Part shown: in pieces, positions 7,525 to 14,688 of the stretch
Layout of the letters: the number at the start of each line of letters is the position of its first letter
Position numbering within the stretch: position 1 is the stretch's first letter
DNA from: Candidatus Dormiibacterota bacterium
GTDB taxonomy: Bacteria; Chloroflexota; Dormibacteria; Aeolococcales; Aeolococcaceae
DNA length: 31,213 bases
Direction: 5' to 3'
Assembly: GCA_003170875.1 (NCBI GenBank)
Contig: PMYJ01000023.1
Location: 1-31,213 of the forward strand
Position numbers and translations under genes: made by a program
Notes under the pieces: model-generated
Database searches by the model: none
Seen by the model: the letters and a program-made list of their open reading frames with translations, nothing else
What the model was told of the DNA's origin: nothing

Positions 7525-8774
7525 CAGGCACTGGTCTCCCGTGTGTCGAGATGGTCAGGGGCATTGATCCCCTCCTCGCTCTCCCACCCCTCCGTGAGGT
7601 CGCCGAGCAGAGGACGCACCCAGGCGACGAGGTCGGGAGCGTCACCCGCCGGCTCGGGAACCCAGGCAGGAGGCACCGCCCGAGTGTGGCCCGCGACCTC
7701 CGACAGAGGGGTCGTGGTGAGCCTGGTCACCTCCGCCGATTCACCCGGCTGCCGAGGCGCCAGTCCCACCATGATGTCCCCCTCGCCCTTCCGCAGAAGG
7801 CGGGCCCCGTCCACACCGACGGCGTGGGCTTCTCGGCGGTCTACGGGGGACACGGCATCCGACGAGCATCGCTGGATGAGCCCGAGGACCTCTGCCCTCG
7901 CGTGGTACCCGAGGTGGTCTCGCACCAGGTCGGCGAGAGCGCGAGACACCCCCCCGCTGATTGGACGGTTGTAGGCGTCACGGTCGAACAGGCCGGGAAT
8001 GGACGGCCCGGACACTCCCTCCGCCACCACCACCAGAGCTCTGCCGTGTCGCCTGACCGTGCTCTCGACATCAGCGAGAAATGTCTCCGTGTTCAACGGC
8101 CGTTCGGGGACGTAGACGAGATGCGGAGCACCGCCTGTCGAAGCGCGCGCAGTCAAGGTGGCCAGCGCCAGCCAGCCCGTGCGACGCCCCAGCGTCTCCA
8201 CGATTCGCACCGGCTCGATGGATGTCATGGCCCGGTGATCGAGGTCGAGGTCCCGGACCGTGCGAACCAGGAAGCGGGCGGCGCTCGGGAAGCCCGGAGC
8301 ATGATCGGTCCCCTCGAGGTCATTGTCCACCGTCTTGGGGAGGCCCACGATCGAGATGGGGTGCGACCCCTGGACCGCCCGGCGATGAAGCTCGCTCGCC
8401 AGTCGCATGGTCCCATTGCCGCCGATCAAGGCCAGACCCTCGACACCCGCATCAGCCAGGAGCTGAACGGCGGCGTCCAGCTCGTCATCCTCCAGCCGGT
8501 GTCGTCCCGCGCCGAGCCAGGCGCCGGGCTGGGCGGCCACCCGGGCCCCGATGCCGAGGGAGCGGGGGGCGCCGGTCCGAGCCCCGGCGGGTCGTGGCAG
8601 ACGCTCGATGGGCCGCAGCTCACCGCGCAGCAGGCCCTGAGGCCCGCCCACGACCCCCAGCACCTCGCAGCCACCCGCGCCCTCCAGGAAACCCCAAAGC
8701 GTTGCATTCACCACCGCCGTGGGCGCGCCGAACTGTCCCACCGCCAACCTCGGTCGCCCGTGCGGAACGCTCAC
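7524..8774 (-). CDS. PfkA-family phosphofructokinase; candidate 6-deoxy-6-sulfofructose kinase
   Basis: 416 residues, PfkA (not PfkB) fold. The phosphoryl-donor loop 'GQFGAPTAVVNATL' (13-26) replaces the usual GGDxPGxN. 'GGNGT' at 118-122 and 'PKTVDND' at 146-152 carry the catalytic Asp150. 'TLGRRTGWLA' and 'YVPERP' form the sugar-phosphate site, and 'VLGLIQR' is the conserved C-terminal motif. Gly at the 'GGxG' site is typical of ATP enzymes, whereas Lys147 is typical of PPi and group III enzymes, so the donor is ambiguous. The GTG at 8774 is chosen: AGGTGA lies 9 nt upstream, it is 8 nt after the preceding stop, and the conserved fold starts at once. The ATG at 8924 would overlap the upstream gene by 142 nt. 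A PfkA site that binds fructose-6-P could accept 6-sulfofructose, because the sulfonate takes the place of the phosphate. The aldolase follows directly. Confidence 0.8.
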   Translation of the reverse strand: MSVPHGRPRLAVGQFGAPTAVVNATLWGFLEGAGGCEVLGVVGGPQGLLRGELRPIERLPRPAGARTGAPRSLGIGARVAAQPGAWLGAGRHRLEDDELDAAVQLLADAGVEGLALIGGNGTMRLASELHRRAVQGSHPISIVGLPKTVDNDLEGTDHAPGFPSAARFLVRTVRDLDLDHRAMTSIEPVRIVETLGRRTGWLALATLTARASTGGAPHLVYVPERPLNTETFLADVESTVRRHGRALVVVAEGVSGPSIPGLFDRDAYNRPISGGVSRALADLVRDHLGYHARAEVLGLIQRCSSDAVSPVDRREAHAVGVDGARLLRKGEGDIMVGLAPRQPGESAEVTRLTTTPLSEVAGHTRAVPPAWVPEPAGDAPDLVAWVRPLLGDLTEGWESEEGINAPDHLDTRETSA

Positions 8775-8782
8775 GCCGCGAT

Positions 8783-9802
8783 TCACCTGGGGCCCATGGC
8801 GATGACCGGCTTGGTGACCCTTCCAGCGAGGAAGCGCTCCGCGACAGCGGAGATCTGGGACAGCGGTTCCACCGTCAGGAGGAGCTCCTCGAGGGGTGCT
8901 CCGACGGCTCGGACCAGCTCCCAATTCGCATCAGCCTCGTTGATCGGGAAGTAGAAGGAACGTGTCCAGACAGCCTCGGTGCGTCTCCAGCGCACCGAGG
9001 CCGGCAGGGTCCACGGCTGCTCACCCTCGCCAAGCATGAGGACTGCGCCGCCCTGGTCCACGGCCTCGCTGGCGATCGACTTCGCGGCTGGGGCACCGCT
9101 CGCCTCCACCACCAGGGAGAAGCGGCTGCGTACCTCAGCCTCCCCCGACGCCACCTCCGCTCCGCCCCCCTGCGGCCCCCACGCTACGGCTCCCAGCGCC
9201 ACTGCCGCCTCAACCCGCTCCAAATCGAGGTCATGAGCAAAGACGGAGATCCCCGAGTGGCAGGCCATCGCCACCACCCCCAGGCCAAGCGGACCGCAGC
9301 CCAGCACGAGCATCGAGCGATCCTCCGCATCGGTCATCGCCAATGCACGCCGCACCCCATGGGCGGCCGTGCCCAGGGTGTCGAGCGACAGTACGGCCTG
9401 CTGCAGAGGAATGTCCGCCGGGATGGGGAGGAGGTTGCGAGCCGGTACGCGCACCAGCTCAGCGAATCCGCCGTCAACCTGCCAACCCACAAGGCCAGCC
9501 ATGGCGGAACAGCGATTTGTTGCGCCCCGCCGACACCAGGCACAGGTTCCGCAATGGAGGATAGAGTAAACGGCGACAGGGTCTCCCGCCCGCGCAGGAG
9601 ACGTATCTTCATCGACTGCGAGGACGCGGCCCACGATCTCGTGGCCCGGGATGTATGGCGATCCTTGCTTGAGCAGCCGCTTGTCAGATCCACAGAAGGC
9701 GCAGTATTCGACCTGCACCACCGCCTCTCCCGCGAGCGGGACGGGTTCGGCCGTCCTTTCCAGCCGCACCATGCCGCTGCCGTCGAAGTACGCGGCGCGC
9801 AT
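8783..9802 (-). CDS. Zn-dependent medium-chain alcohol/polyol dehydrogenase
   Basis: MDR-superfamily dehydrogenase, 339 residues. Catalytic zinc ligands are seen as 'CGSD' (Cys37) and 'GHE' (His54-Glu55). The structural zinc lobe is 'CGTCAWCRRGATNRC' with four Cys. The cofactor domain has 'LVLGCGPLGLGVVAMA', with an acidic end ('HDLDLER') favouring NAD. The ATG at 9802 starts at the conserved 'MRAAYF' motif; a GTG at 9823 would add seven residues. The family covers threonine, sorbitol, xylitol, galactitol and glucose dehydrogenases. In the operon it follows the aldo/keto reductase and precedes the kinase. A polyol-to-ketose oxidation step (sorbitol-dehydrogenase-like) would therefore make chemical sense, but this is inference. 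Confidence 0.8.
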   Translation of the reverse strand: MRAAYFDGSGMVRLERTAEPVPLAGEAVVQVEYCAFCGSDKRLLKQGSPYIPGHEIVGRVLAVDEDTSPARAGDPVAVYSILHCGTCAWCRRGATNRCSAMAGLVGWQVDGGFAELVRVPARNLLPIPADIPLQQAVLSLDTLGTAAHGVRRALAMTDAEDRSMLVLGCGPLGLGVVAMACHSGISVFAHDLDLERVEAAVALGAVAWGPQGGGAEVASGEAEVRSRFSLVVEASGAPAAKSIASEAVDQGGAVLMLGEGEQPWTLPASVRWRRTEAVWTRSFYFPINEADANWELVRAVGAPLEELLLTVEPLSQISAVAERFLAGRVTKPVIAMGPR

Positions 9803-9871
9803 CGCTCTACCCCACCCACGCACAGTGGGGCTGCCCTTCGCAGCGTCCAGGTCCAGGTACGGCTCCCAGCA

Positions 9872-10897
9872 TCACGAGCCCTCCCCGGCCTGGTGCGGGG
9901 GGCGCGCAGGGCCAGATCCCGCTCCCGATGTCTCAATCGCTCGGGCGATGTTATCCAAGTCCGCGTCCGTGAGTCGAATGGAGCCTGCCGGCAGCCAGCC
10001 GTCCACCTGCTCGGGGTTCCGCCCGCCGACGATGGCGCCCGTCACCCCGGGCCACGCGAGCGTCCATGTCACCGCCACCGAGGCGGTGGTTGTCCCCCGC
10101 CTCTTCGCGACGGCCTGGAGCGCCTCCGCGAGCGCCAGGTTCCGTGGCAGGCGATCACCCACGAACTCCGGAGCGCGCGTCCGCCAGTCATCCGTCGGTA
10201 GCGCCGCCACCCGCTCGGCCGAGAACGAGCCGGTCAGCAGCCCTGATTGCATCGGGCTGTAGATGATGGCTCCCACCTCGTGCGTGGCACACCACGACAG
10301 CTCCGCGGCGGCCTCACGGCGGATCGCGGAGAACGGCGGTTGGAGCGAATCCACGTGACCCATCGCTTCGGCCTGCTCCAGCTGTTCGATGGTGTGGTTG
10401 GCAAGCCCAGCAGCTCCAATCTTCCCCTCCTCCCGAAAACTCAGCATCATGGACCAGTACGCCTCGAGTGGAGTGCCGTCGTCCGGCGGCCAGTGCGCCA
10501 GATAGAGATCGATCCTCTCCGTCCTAAGGCGGCGCAGCGAGCCCTCCAGCTCCCGGCGCATGCTGTCTGGGGGAAGAGCTCGTCGGGGTCGCTCATACGG
10601 CTTGCTCGGATCGAACAGCACGCCGCATTTTGTGAACAAGTAGGGCCTATCGCGATCTGGAAAACTCTCGAGCGCCTTGGCCACCACCTCCTCGGCATGA
10701 CCGAGGCCGTAGGCCGGGGCGGTGTCGATCCAGTTCACCCCGGACTCCACCGCATGACGGATCGCAGCGACGGACGCGGCGTCGTCCTGTGCGCCCCAAC
10801 CGAACGAGTAGCCGCCTCCGCCCACGGCCCACGACCCGAAACCCACGACGGACAGGCGCATACCGGTCGCGCCCAGCTCACGCATCGGCATCGACAT
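9872..10897 (-). CDS. Aldo/keto reductase
   Basis: TIM-barrel NADPH-dependent oxidoreductase, 341 residues. The tetrad is visible: Asp and Tyr in 'WIDTAPAYGLGHAEEVV' (about 57-73), Lys in 'LFTKCGVLF' (about 88-96) and His in 'DLYLAHWPPDD' (about 127-137). The cofactor end is 'IVGGRNPEQV', resembling the AKR 'IPGaR' motif. The N-terminus 'RELGATGMRLSVVGFG' is that of the YghZ/GSP69 group. GGAG lies 8 nt before the ATG at 10897. Known relatives reduce sugar aldehydes or oxidise sugar lactols. SmoB of the sulfoquinovose monooxygenase pathway is also an AKR. Here it could reduce the sulfo-aldose at C1, reduce sulfolactaldehyde, or serve another aldehyde. Position between the aldehyde and alcohol dehydrogenase genes shows membership of the same pathway. 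Confidence 0.85.
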   Translation of the reverse strand: MSMPMRELGATGMRLSVVGFGSWAVGGGGYSFGWGAQDDAASVAAIRHAVESGVNWIDTAPAYGLGHAEEVVAKALESFPDRDRPYLFTKCGVLFDPSKPYERPRRALPPDSMRRELEGSLRRLRTERIDLYLAHWPPDDGTPLEAYWSMMLSFREEGKIGAAGLANHTIEQLEQAEAMGHVDSLQPPFSAIRREAAAELSWCATHEVGAIIYSPMQSGLLTGSFSAERVAALPTDDWRTRAPEFVGDRLPRNLALAEALQAVAKRRGTTTASVAVTWTLAWPGVTGAIVGGRNPEQVDGWLPAGSIRLTDADLDNIARAIETSGAGSGPARPPHQAGEGS

Positions 10898-10918
10898 ACC
10901 CTTATCTCCAGATCTCTC

Positions 10919-12385
10919 TTACTGCCTATCGAGGCCGATAGCGACGTAGCGCGTGTCCAGATACTCCTCCAGGCCGCGCCGCCCGCCCTCACGTCCCATG
11001 CCGCTCTGTTTGACGCCTCCCATGGGAGCGAAGGCGACCGGTGGCACCGGGTGATTCAGCCCCACGATTCCCGCCTCCACCTTCTCGATGGCCCTCCACG
11101 CTCTGGCGAGGTCTCGGGTGTAGATGTAGGCCGCGAGGCCCATCTCGCTGGCATTGGCCAGTGCCAGGGCTTCCTCCTCGTCGTGAAAGGGGAAGACGGC
11201 GGCCACCGGTCCGAACACCTCCGTCGTGGCGAGCTGGCAGCCCGGGGGCACATCCTGCAGGAAGCCCGGGCGAGTGTAGTGACCGCCAGGGGGTAGCGTG
11301 GCGGAGGGGCCGATCCAGCGCGCCCCGTCAGCAACTGCCTCACTCACCAAGCTCGTTACGGCCTCCACTCGCTCTCGGTCGATGAGCGGACCCACATCCG
11401 GGGTGGGGTCGGCGAGCGGATCGCCCACACAGAGCTTCGCCACCGCCGCCGCGAGAAGCTCGATGAACTCCCCGAGGACGCTGTCCTCCACGTAAACGCG
11501 GTTGGCTGCAACACACGACTGCCCGTTGTTCCGGAACTTCGCGATGAGAAGGCCCTGGACCGCCGCATCGAGATCGGCATCGGAAAAGACCAGGAATGGT
11601 GCGTTGCCGCCGAGCTCCAGAGCGCAGCGCACCACGCGATGCGAAGCGAGCTCCATGATGTGGCGGCCCACCGCAGTCGATCCCGTAAAGCTGACCACCC
11701 TCACAGCCCGATGGTGAAGGAGCGCGTTCACCTGGCTCTCCGCCGGGCCGTGGATGGCGTTCGCTACCCCGGGCGGAAGCCCGGCCTCCTCCAACACGGC
11801 GAAGAGCTCCAGGACGGCCAACGGGGCCTTCTCGGATGCCCGGCACACCACCGAACAGCCGGCGGCGAGCGCCGCAGCCAGCTTCCGCGCCGGGATGGAC
11901 ACGGGAAAGTTCCACGGCGTGAGGCACACCGCCACGCCGACAGGCCGGGACAGGGTCAGGTGCCGGCGCGCCGGGTCCTCAACGGACAGAATCTCCCCTT
12001 GAGGACGCCGCGCCTCTTCAGCGTACCAGCGCAGGAACTCGCAGGCGAAGCGCACCTCCGCAATCGCCTCCGGCAGCCGCTTGCCGGTCTCCATGGCCAG
12101 CACGCGCCCCAGCGGCTCCGCGCGCGCGGACAGCAGCTCACCCGCACGGGAGAGAATGTCGGCCCTGAACCTCGCCGGCGCCTCGGCCCACCCCGTAAAC
12201 GCCGCGGCGGCCGCATCTGCTGCCGCCAGCGCCTCCTCAACCCCCCCGTACCCGACGACCCCGATGGTCTCGCCGGTGGCCGGCGCGTGCACGGCAAGCT
12301 TACCGGCGGCCGCGGCGCTCCAACGCCCGTTGACGAACGATGGCACCGGCTCGCCGGCGCTCAGCCACTGCTCCACTCTCACCAT
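10919..12385 (-). CDS. NAD(P)-dependent aldehyde dehydrogenase (SSADH-like); candidate sulfolactaldehyde dehydrogenase
   Basis: ALDH superfamily, 488 residues from the ATG at 12385, which is preceded by AGGAG and lies 4 nt after the SuyB-like stop. A GTG at 12397 would overlap that gene. Active-site elements: 'PWNFP' (Asn159), 'FTGSTAVG' (233-240), the general base Glu257 in 'LELGGNAP', and the nucleophile Cys291 in 'NNGQSCVAANR'. The cofactor-binding Lys of the usual 'KPSE' motif is replaced ('CRASEKAP', 181-188), which is unusual. The closest groups I recognise are succinate-semialdehyde (GabD) and glycolaldehyde dehydrogenases. In the sulfo-ED pathway a GabD-like enzyme oxidises sulfolactaldehyde to sulfolactate. 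Its place next to SuyAB-like genes supports that job here. Confidence 0.8.
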   Translation of the reverse strand: MVRVEQWLSAGEPVPSFVNGRWSAAAAGKLAVHAPATGETIGVVGYGGVEEALAAADAAAAAFTGWAEAPARFRADILSRAGELLSARAEPLGRVLAMETGKRLPEAIAEVRFACEFLRWYAEEARRPQGEILSVEDPARRHLTLSRPVGVAVCLTPWNFPVSIPARKLAAALAAGCSVVCRASEKAPLAVLELFAVLEEAGLPPGVANAIHGPAESQVNALLHHRAVRVVSFTGSTAVGRHIMELASHRVVRCALELGGNAPFLVFSDADLDAAVQGLLIAKFRNNGQSCVAANRVYVEDSVLGEFIELLAAAVAKLCVGDPLADPTPDVGPLIDRERVEAVTSLVSEAVADGARWIGPSATLPPGGHYTRPGFLQDVPPGCQLATTEVFGPVAAVFPFHDEEEALALANASEMGLAAYIYTRDLARAWRAIEKVEAGIVGLNHPVPPVAFAPMGGVKQSGMGREGGRRGLEEYLDTRYVAIGLDRQ

Positions 12386-12389
12386 TGTC

Positions 12390-13547
12390 TCAGGCACTCC
12401 TGTACAGCCTCGTCAGCACGAACTCCCGGTGGCCGACCACCTCGGCGGCGGTCAGGCGCCCGTTGACGACCCGGTCGGTCATGGCCATCAGCCTGTCACC
12501 CGCCTCGGTGAGCCCAAACTCGAGGCGCAGAAGGCCCGAGACGTCAAGGTCGACGTGCTCGCTCATCTCTCGGGCCGTGACCGGATTCGCCGTGAGCTTG
12601 ATGACCGGCTCGATGGGGTGTCCGACGATGTTGCCCTGTCCCGTGGTGAATAGGTGGACCACGGCTCCCGCCGCCGCCATGAGCGTGATCGTCTCGGCAG
12701 CGGCTGAGGAGGTGCCCATGAAGTTCAGCCCCGCGCGCACCGGGCGCTCCGCCAGGTCGAGAACGTCAACGATGGGCACGCTGCCGGTCTTGGCGATGTT
12801 GCCCATCGCCTTCTCCTCGATGGTGGACAGTCCGCCGCGGATGTTGCCCTGGGTCGGTTGAGAGCCCATAAGATTCGCATCCTTGCTGGCTATGAGCTCC
12901 GCATACTCATCGAAAGCTCGCTGGAACTTCTGCCGCACCGTCTCGTTGATGCAGCGCTCCAGGATGACGTGCTCACCACCGGTCATCTCGGTCGTCTCAC
13001 CGAAGATGACGGTCCCCCCAGCGGCCACGTGGCGATCCACCACCTGGGACACCGTCGGATTGGAGCCCAGGCCGCTGGTGGTGTCGGACTCCCCGCACTT
13101 GATCGACAGGATGAGCTCCGATCGCTCAATTGGCTCCCGACGACACTCGCTCGCGTCCTGAAGAAGCATCGCTGCCTGTCGGGCCGCCTCAGCGATGGTG
13201 CGGAAGTCGCCGCGGCCCTCGATCGCGATGCGCGCCACCGGCTTGCCGGCCTCTGCGATGCCATCTGCGATGCGGTCCGTCCACCTCGGTTCGATGCCGA
13301 TGACCACAGCCGCAGCGACGTTGGGATTGGCTCCCGTTCCAATCAGAGTCCTGAAGGTCAGCTCGAGATCCGGACCGAACTGCAGACGGCCATATGGATG
13401 GCTCAGGGAGATGGTCCCCGGCACCAGCCGAGCCACCCCCTCGGCCGCCGCGTTGGAGAGATCGTCGACAGGGACGATGATCACATGGTTCCTCACTCCG
13501 ACACGCCCATCGGGGCGCCGATAGCCGGTCAGCTGCTTCGTGGCCAC
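12390..13547 (-). CDS. suyB: UxaA-family lyase large subunit, probable (2R)-sulfolactate sulfo-lyase beta subunit
   Basis: 385 residues of the altronate/galactarate dehydratase C-terminal family. It opens with 'GYRRPDGRVGVRNHVIIVPV' and continues 'DDLSNAAAEGVA'. It has 'HPYGRLQFG' where altronate dehydratases have a 'THGxGCG' motif. 'KCGESDTTSGLGSNPTV' and 'GETTEMTGGEHV' are conserved family motifs, and the cysteine in 'KCGESD' is a metal or Fe-S ligand candidate. 'GHREFVLTRLY' ends the protein. From memory these variants match SuyB, which releases sulfite from (R)-sulfolactate to give pyruvate. The GTG at 13547 has GAGGAG upstream and overlaps the small-subunit gene by 19 nt. Alternative: altronate or galactarate dehydratase. 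The sulfonate importer and the SlcC/ComC-like pair argue for SuyB. Confidence 0.7.
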   Translation of the reverse strand: MATKQLTGYRRPDGRVGVRNHVIIVPVDDLSNAAAEGVARLVPGTISLSHPYGRLQFGPDLELTFRTLIGTGANPNVAAAVVIGIEPRWTDRIADGIAEAGKPVARIAIEGRGDFRTIAEAARQAAMLLQDASECRREPIERSELILSIKCGESDTTSGLGSNPTVSQVVDRHVAAGGTVIFGETTEMTGGEHVILERCINETVRQKFQRAFDEYAELIASKDANLMGSQPTQGNIRGGLSTIEEKAMGNIAKTGSVPIVDVLDLAERPVRAGLNFMGTSSAAAETITLMAAAGAVVHLFTTGQGNIVGHPIEPVIKLTANPVTAREMSEHVDLDVSGLLRLEFGLTEAGDRLMAMTDRVVNGRLTAAEVVGHREFVLTRLYRSA

Positions 13548-13822
13548 CGCACACTCCTCAGGTTGTGGATGTGGACCGCCTCACCCTTGCGCACGGGCTT
13601 GTATGTCCGCCCAATGCATGCGCCATATTCAGTCACATCAAAATCACTGTCGAGATCGCGCACTGCGACCTTGTGCCCCAGCGCAATCGGCTCCAGCGCT
13701 GTCAAGGTGACGCGATCGTCCGAATCGAGGTATGCCACCACCACCGGTCCAGGTGAGATGTCCCGGACGGCTACGGCCACATCATCGCCGTGACGATGAG
13801 CGAGGAAGTCAGCACTGTCCAT
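13529..13822 (-). CDS. suyA: SAF-domain small subunit of UxaA-family lyase, probable sulfolactate sulfo-lyase alpha subunit
   Basis: 97-residue SAF-domain protein. Key stretches are 'HRHGDDVAVAVRDISPGPVV' near the N-terminus, 'PIALGHKVAVRDL' (about 45-57), 'EYGACIGRTYKPVRKGEAVH' and the closing 'IHNLRSV'. This is the small N-terminal partner that is separate from the large subunit in SuyAB and in some split altronate and galactarate dehydratases. The GDDVAVAV stretch is typical for the former as I remember it. The ATG at 13822 shares a base with the stop of the regulator gene (TAATG). The stop lies inside the large-subunit gene, so both subunits should be made in equal amounts. Function is inferred together with the large subunit. 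Confidence 0.7.
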   Translation of the reverse strand: MDSADFLAHRHGDDVAVAVRDISPGPVVVAYLDSDDRVTLTALEPIALGHKVAVRDLDSDFDVTEYGACIGRTYKPVRKGEAVHIHNLRSVRWPRSS

Positions 13823-14688
13823 TACTCCTCCTGCATGAATTCCGCGGTGTCAGGTTGGATGCAGCCTAGCTCACCGCCCTCTTGCTCCGTCGACCCCCCG
13901 ACCACGGGATGCTTCCCTAGCTCCTGCTGCGCGGAGCGGACGCGGGCGAGCGCGGCCCGTCGGGCGCCGGCAACGTGCGCCACCGCGGCAAGGCGGGCCT
14001 CGTCCGGGTTTTGGCGTCTGATCGCTAGGACGATGGCGCGATGCTCTCGTGTGGAGATGGCCAGCCGTCCGGGGATGGTCAGGGTCGTCTCCATGGCCAT
14101 CCTCAGCATCTCTTGCAGGACGCCCTCGGTGCGGAGCAGGAACTGGTTCTTGGCAGCCCGCACGAGGCTCAGATGGAAAGCCGCATCGAGCTGGCCAAGC
14201 CGGTCGATGTCGAGGGGTTGCTTCGGCCCCGCATCCAGCACCCGAAGCGTATCTTCGAGGGTCGCGATTTCGGCCTCGGTGGCCGAGGCCGCCGCCCAGG
14301 CAGCCGCGGGCGCCTCGAGGACCTCCCGCATCGCGTACAGCTCACTCAGAGTCATCTCCCGGTCCACAAGGCTGCGGCGGAGCGCGTCAGCGATGTCGTC
14401 ACCGACAAAGATCCCACGACCGTGCCGCACCACCAGGGCGCCTCGCTCCTCCAGGACCTTGACCGCCTCGCGCAGGGCGGCTCGACTGATGCCCAGCCGG
14501 GCGGCCAGCTCGCGCTCCGGTGGCAACCGGTCGCCCACCTTGAGCTGGGCCGACTCCACGAGGGACTGAATGCGGGACACCACGCGGTCGGTCAGGCTGT
14601 TGGGTCGCCGGACGGGCAGCCACATCGCCTCCGGGGGGGCGGAGCGGAGCGCTCCTGGCTCGCTGTGGCCGCCGGCTTGCTGTGTCAC
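13822..14688 (-). CDS. GntR-family transcriptional regulator, FadR subgroup (FCD domain)
   Basis: DNA-binding regulator with an N-terminal winged helix: 'LTDRVVSRIQSLVESAQL', 'GDRLPPERELAARLGISRAALREAVKVLEERGALVVRHGRGIFV'-type arrangement. The C-terminal FCD ligand domain shows 'LYAMREVLEAPAA', 'LDAAFHLSLVRAAKN' and 'STREHRAIVLAIRRQN', where Asp/His residues usually bind a metal and a carboxylate effector. The GTG at 14688 overlaps the transketolase stop (GTGA), like the other junctions of this operon. An ATG at 14625, only 2 nt after GGAGG and closer to the conserved domain, is a real alternative. It is embedded in the operon, so autoregulation is likely. A FadR-type half-site pair lies at the operon promoter (21954-21964). 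The effector is probably a sulfo-sugar or sulfolactate (inference). Confidence 0.85.
   Translation of the reverse strand: MTQQAGGHSEPGALRSAPPEAMWLPVRRPNSLTDRVVSRIQSLVESAQLKVGDRLPPERELAARLGISRAALREAVKVLEERGALVVRHGRGIFVGDDIADALRRSLVDREMTLSELYAMREVLEAPAAAWAAASATEAEIATLEDTLRVLDAGPKQPLDIDRLGQLDAAFHLSLVRAAKNQFLLRTEGVLQEMLRMAMETTLTIPGRLAISTREHRAIVLAIRRQNPDEARLAAVAHVAGARRAALARVRSAQQELGKHPVVGGSTEQEGGELGCIQPDTAEFMQEE

Noticed and set aside
6544..8774. Myo-inositol degradation (iolC/iolJ) context for the DUF2090 protein
   Set aside because: No IolB, IolD, IolE or IolG-specific set, and the kinase is PfkA-type rather than IolC-type; only the two Gfo/Idh/MocA genes are reminiscent of IolG.
8081..10201. 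Long plus-strand open frame of 706 codons across the kinase, Zn-ADH and AKR region
   Set aside because: Arg/Pro/His-rich antisense shadow of three well-conserved minus-strand genes; no family motifs.
12390..13822. Altronate or galactarate dehydratase of a hexuronate pathway
   Set aside because: No uronate isomerase, mannonate or tagaturonate reductase, or KDG kinase/aldolase in the operon; motif differences and the sulfonate importer favour SuyAB. Kept as the main alternative.
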